From the NCBI GenBank assembly GCA_963977185.1, contig CAXBNV010000020.1, positions 1 through 26,697 of the forward strand: a stretch of DNA of 26,697 nt. Direction: 5' to 3'. The DNA is from CAXBNV01 sp963977185. GTDB taxonomy: Bacteria; Pseudomonadota; Gammaproteobacteria; JAGOUU01. Position numbers and translations under genes: made by a program. The notes below the pieces were generated by a model. The model did no database searches, was not told the DNA's origin, and saw nothing but the letters and a program-made list of their open reading frames with translations. Below, piece after piece: positions 25,375-26,697 of this stretch; positions within the stretch are counted from its first letter, which is position 1; every line of letters starts with the position of its first letter.

Positions 25375-25387
25375 TATTTTTTATAAT
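25349..25387. terminator. Bidirectional A/T-rich hairpin between convergent genes
   Basis: The arms ATTATAAAAAATAT (25349-25362) and ATATTTTTTATAAT (25374-25387) are perfect complements with an 11-base loop. The right arm carries a six-T run for the plus strand; the left arm provides the same for the minus strand. It overlaps the stop codon of the plus-strand hydrolase gene and lies just before the end of the minus-strand kinase gene. An all-A/T stem is weak, so confidence is moderate. Confidence 0.5.
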
Positions 25388-25398
25388 TTCAATTTTTG

Positions 25399-26697
25399 TT
25401 AACTTATAGAATAATTAGGAAAAGGCTCATAATCATCGACATAATCGTCGAAATCCTCATCACGCACAACAAATTCTGTCAGAGAATTTAAAAATATAAT
25501 ATTATCCTGACTAGGCTCTTCCTCGGAAATATCAAACAATTCTAACAACTCATATTGCTCTAATATTGAAGCAAAGAAAACATCATGTTGTCTTGTTGAG
25601 GCTTGAAAGTCTGTAATAATATTATTAAATATTTTTTCAGCTATATTAACCACTATCTGCTTATTGTCATTACCTTTTTCTTGAACATAACCAACTAATT
25701 TTTTAAAAAATCCTTTAATTTTTTCTTTTTGATAAGTAGATATTCTATCGCAGTAAATATGGTTAAGATAATAATGTACAAATTTTTCTATTGGTGAGGT
25801 GTCATCAGAATATTTCTGAGTAATAAAATGATTGACTATATTATCATATGACATTTCATCAACATTTAAACATTTTACTAAATTATACTGCCATCTTACA
25901 ATATCTTCATAAATTCTTCTTGCCTCATGAGTTAAAACAGTATTATCAATAACTCCTTCGTATTCTAAATAATCTAAATATGCTAGCAAAGATGGATTAA
26001 TTATTGCATGACAATTATCATAAGATAATTTGCAGTCATTTTGTTCTGCCCAATTATTTTCTACAACGAACCAATCATTATTTTCGGTATTAAAAATTAA
26101 AACATCATTGTATTTTGAAGAATTAAACCATTCCTCCTTTGATAACTGATAATTTTGATGGTTATTTCTTATAATTATAAAACTTGGATCTTTACAACAG
26201 GCTAAATCTATTAATTTTTTCTTATAAATCTTAATACTTTTATTAAGATCTTTAATTTGTTCTCTATTTTGCTCTACATCATCCTTAATAAATTCACTAA
26301 CTTTCATAAAGCATATATTTAAAAGACGTAAACTAGTAAAAAATTTTAAAGCTCTTTCTGTTGTTGGCCTTAGATTATAATTGACGCTTCCAAGACTACA
26401 TAAAAAAGTGAAAATATATTTTTTAAATTCGGGATCTGTATTTAACCAGTGAGAAGATGGTATCATATGCTCGCCTAATAACCCTGCCTCATCTAATTGT
26501 ATACAGGGAAGATTGTTAAAGCTTGTTTGTATTCTATTTAATACCTCTTTTTTACATATCAATGGATCTATTGCACCAAAAACTGCAAATATAATTGCAG
26601 CTAACGAATAAAGATCTGTTCTTTCACCAATAAATGGTTCATCTCCTATAATTATTTCTGGAGCTATATACAAAGGCGTCCCTGCTCTGACTTTAGT
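25399..26697 (-). CDS. C-terminal part of a eukaryotic-like Ser/Thr protein kinase (N-terminus outside window)
   Basis: The frame is open to the window edge, giving 432 visible residues. It enters at TKVRAGTPLYIAPE, the end of a protein-kinase activation segment (APE at fragment residues 12-14). It continues through DLYSLAAIIF (28-37, subdomain IX) and RPTTERALKFF (110-120, subdomain XI). The ATP-binding lobe and catalytic loop lie upstream and cannot be checked, so activity is unknown. After the kinase domain come a coiled-coil-like stretch (about 136-165) and ~265 residues of unrecognised, mostly helical sequence ending in an Asp/Glu-rich tail. Such kinases in AT-rich host-associated gammaproteobacteria are often host-directed; that is inference. 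Any start inside the window, such as the Leu codon at 26673, would be wrong. Confidence 0.85.
   Translation of the reverse strand, partial: TKVRAGTPLYIAPEIIIGDEPFIGERTDLYSLAAIIFAVFGAIDPLICKKEVLNRIQTSFNNLPCIQLDEAGLLGEHMIPSSHWLNTDPEFKKYIFTFLCSLGSVNYNLRPTTERALKFFTSLRLLNICFMKVSEFIKDDVEQNREQIKDLNKSIKIYKKKLIDLACCKDPSFIIIRNNHQNYQLSKEEWFNSSKYNDVLIFNTENNDWFVVENNWAEQNDCKLSYDNCHAIINPSLLAYLDYLEYEGVIDNTVLTHEARRIYEDIVRWQYNLVKCLNVDEMSYDNIVNHFITQKYSDDTSPIEKFVHYYLNHIYCDRISTYQKEKIKGFFKKLVGYVQEKGNDNKQIVVNIAEKIFNNIITDFQASTRQHDVFFASILEQYELLELFDISEEEPSQDNIIFLNSLTEFVVRDEDFDDYVDDYEPFPNYSIS

Noticed and set aside
26620..26673. Start of the kinase gene at the TTG codon at 26673
   Set aside because: The frame continues to the window edge with the typical kinase residues AGTPLYIAPE, so this codon is an internal leucine.
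1..26697. tRNA, rRNA, insertion sequence or attachment site
   Set aside because: I found no cloverleaf-like or rRNA-like segment, no transposase or integrase, and no terminal repeats of an insertion sequence.

Overview
This window comes from a strongly AT-rich bacterial chromosome. The housekeeping genes point to a gammaproteobacterium: holC sits directly upstream of valS, a SUF iron-sulfur operon is headed by an Rrf2-type regulator, and there is a Bax-family glucosaminidase and a proteobacterial-length Lon. Low GC, few clear Shine-Dalgarno sequences, a eukaryotic-like Ser/Thr kinase, a secreted GDSL phospholipase-like enzyme and a block of unrecognised secreted, membrane or repeat proteins suggest a host-associated or intracellular lineage such as Legionellales or Francisella relatives. 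That placement is inference; no marker here fixes the order.

Layout. Positions 1-263 hold the end of a plus-strand gene with an Arg/Ser/Asp tandem-repeat tail. A histone-H1-like Lys/Ala protein follows on the minus strand (349-912). A 355-base A/T-rich divergent gap with nested ACTAT palindromes leads to lon (1268-3634). Lon overlaps by 4 bases, tail to tail, the end of a seven-gene minus-strand SUF operon (9835 to 3631): regulator (TTG start), sufB, sufC, sufD, sufS, sufT and a Rieske ferredoxin. A palindrome at 9900-9913 overlaps the predicted -35 of this operon and is the best candidate for its autoregulatory operator. A divergent Bax-like secreted glucosaminidase (10154-10882) then faces a secreted GDSL lipase/acyltransferase (12443-10959) across a 14-bp-stem hairpin. 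The plus-strand operon holC-valS-ruvX (12712-16473) is ordinary.

The least ordinary region is 16515-22403, a minus-strand run of four genes read from 22403 down. It encodes a 988-residue fusion of a membrane domain with a spermidine-synthase-like domain whose catalytic segment is altered, two paralogous small secreted proteins with a shared four-cysteine frame, and a 649-residue soluble protein with about three degenerate helical repeats and a very acidic C-terminus. Spacing suggests co-transcription of at least the last two or three. I recognise no known system in this set, so it is the main candidate for something undescribed. Beyond it lie an 83-residue charged small protein, an Na+-dependent amino-acid transporter of the SNF/NSS family, a 3-hydroxyisobutyryl-CoA hydrolase-like enzyme, a convergent A/T hairpin, and the C-terminal part of a kinase that runs off the window.

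How the genes work together. The SUF genes form one pathway: SufS mobilises sulfur, SufBCD is the scaffold complex, SufT acts in maturation, and the regulator senses the clusters. HolC, ValS and RuvX are core replication, translation and nucleic-acid functions. The Bax-like enzyme, the lipase, the Cys-rich pair and the kinase are plausible envelope or host-interaction factors.
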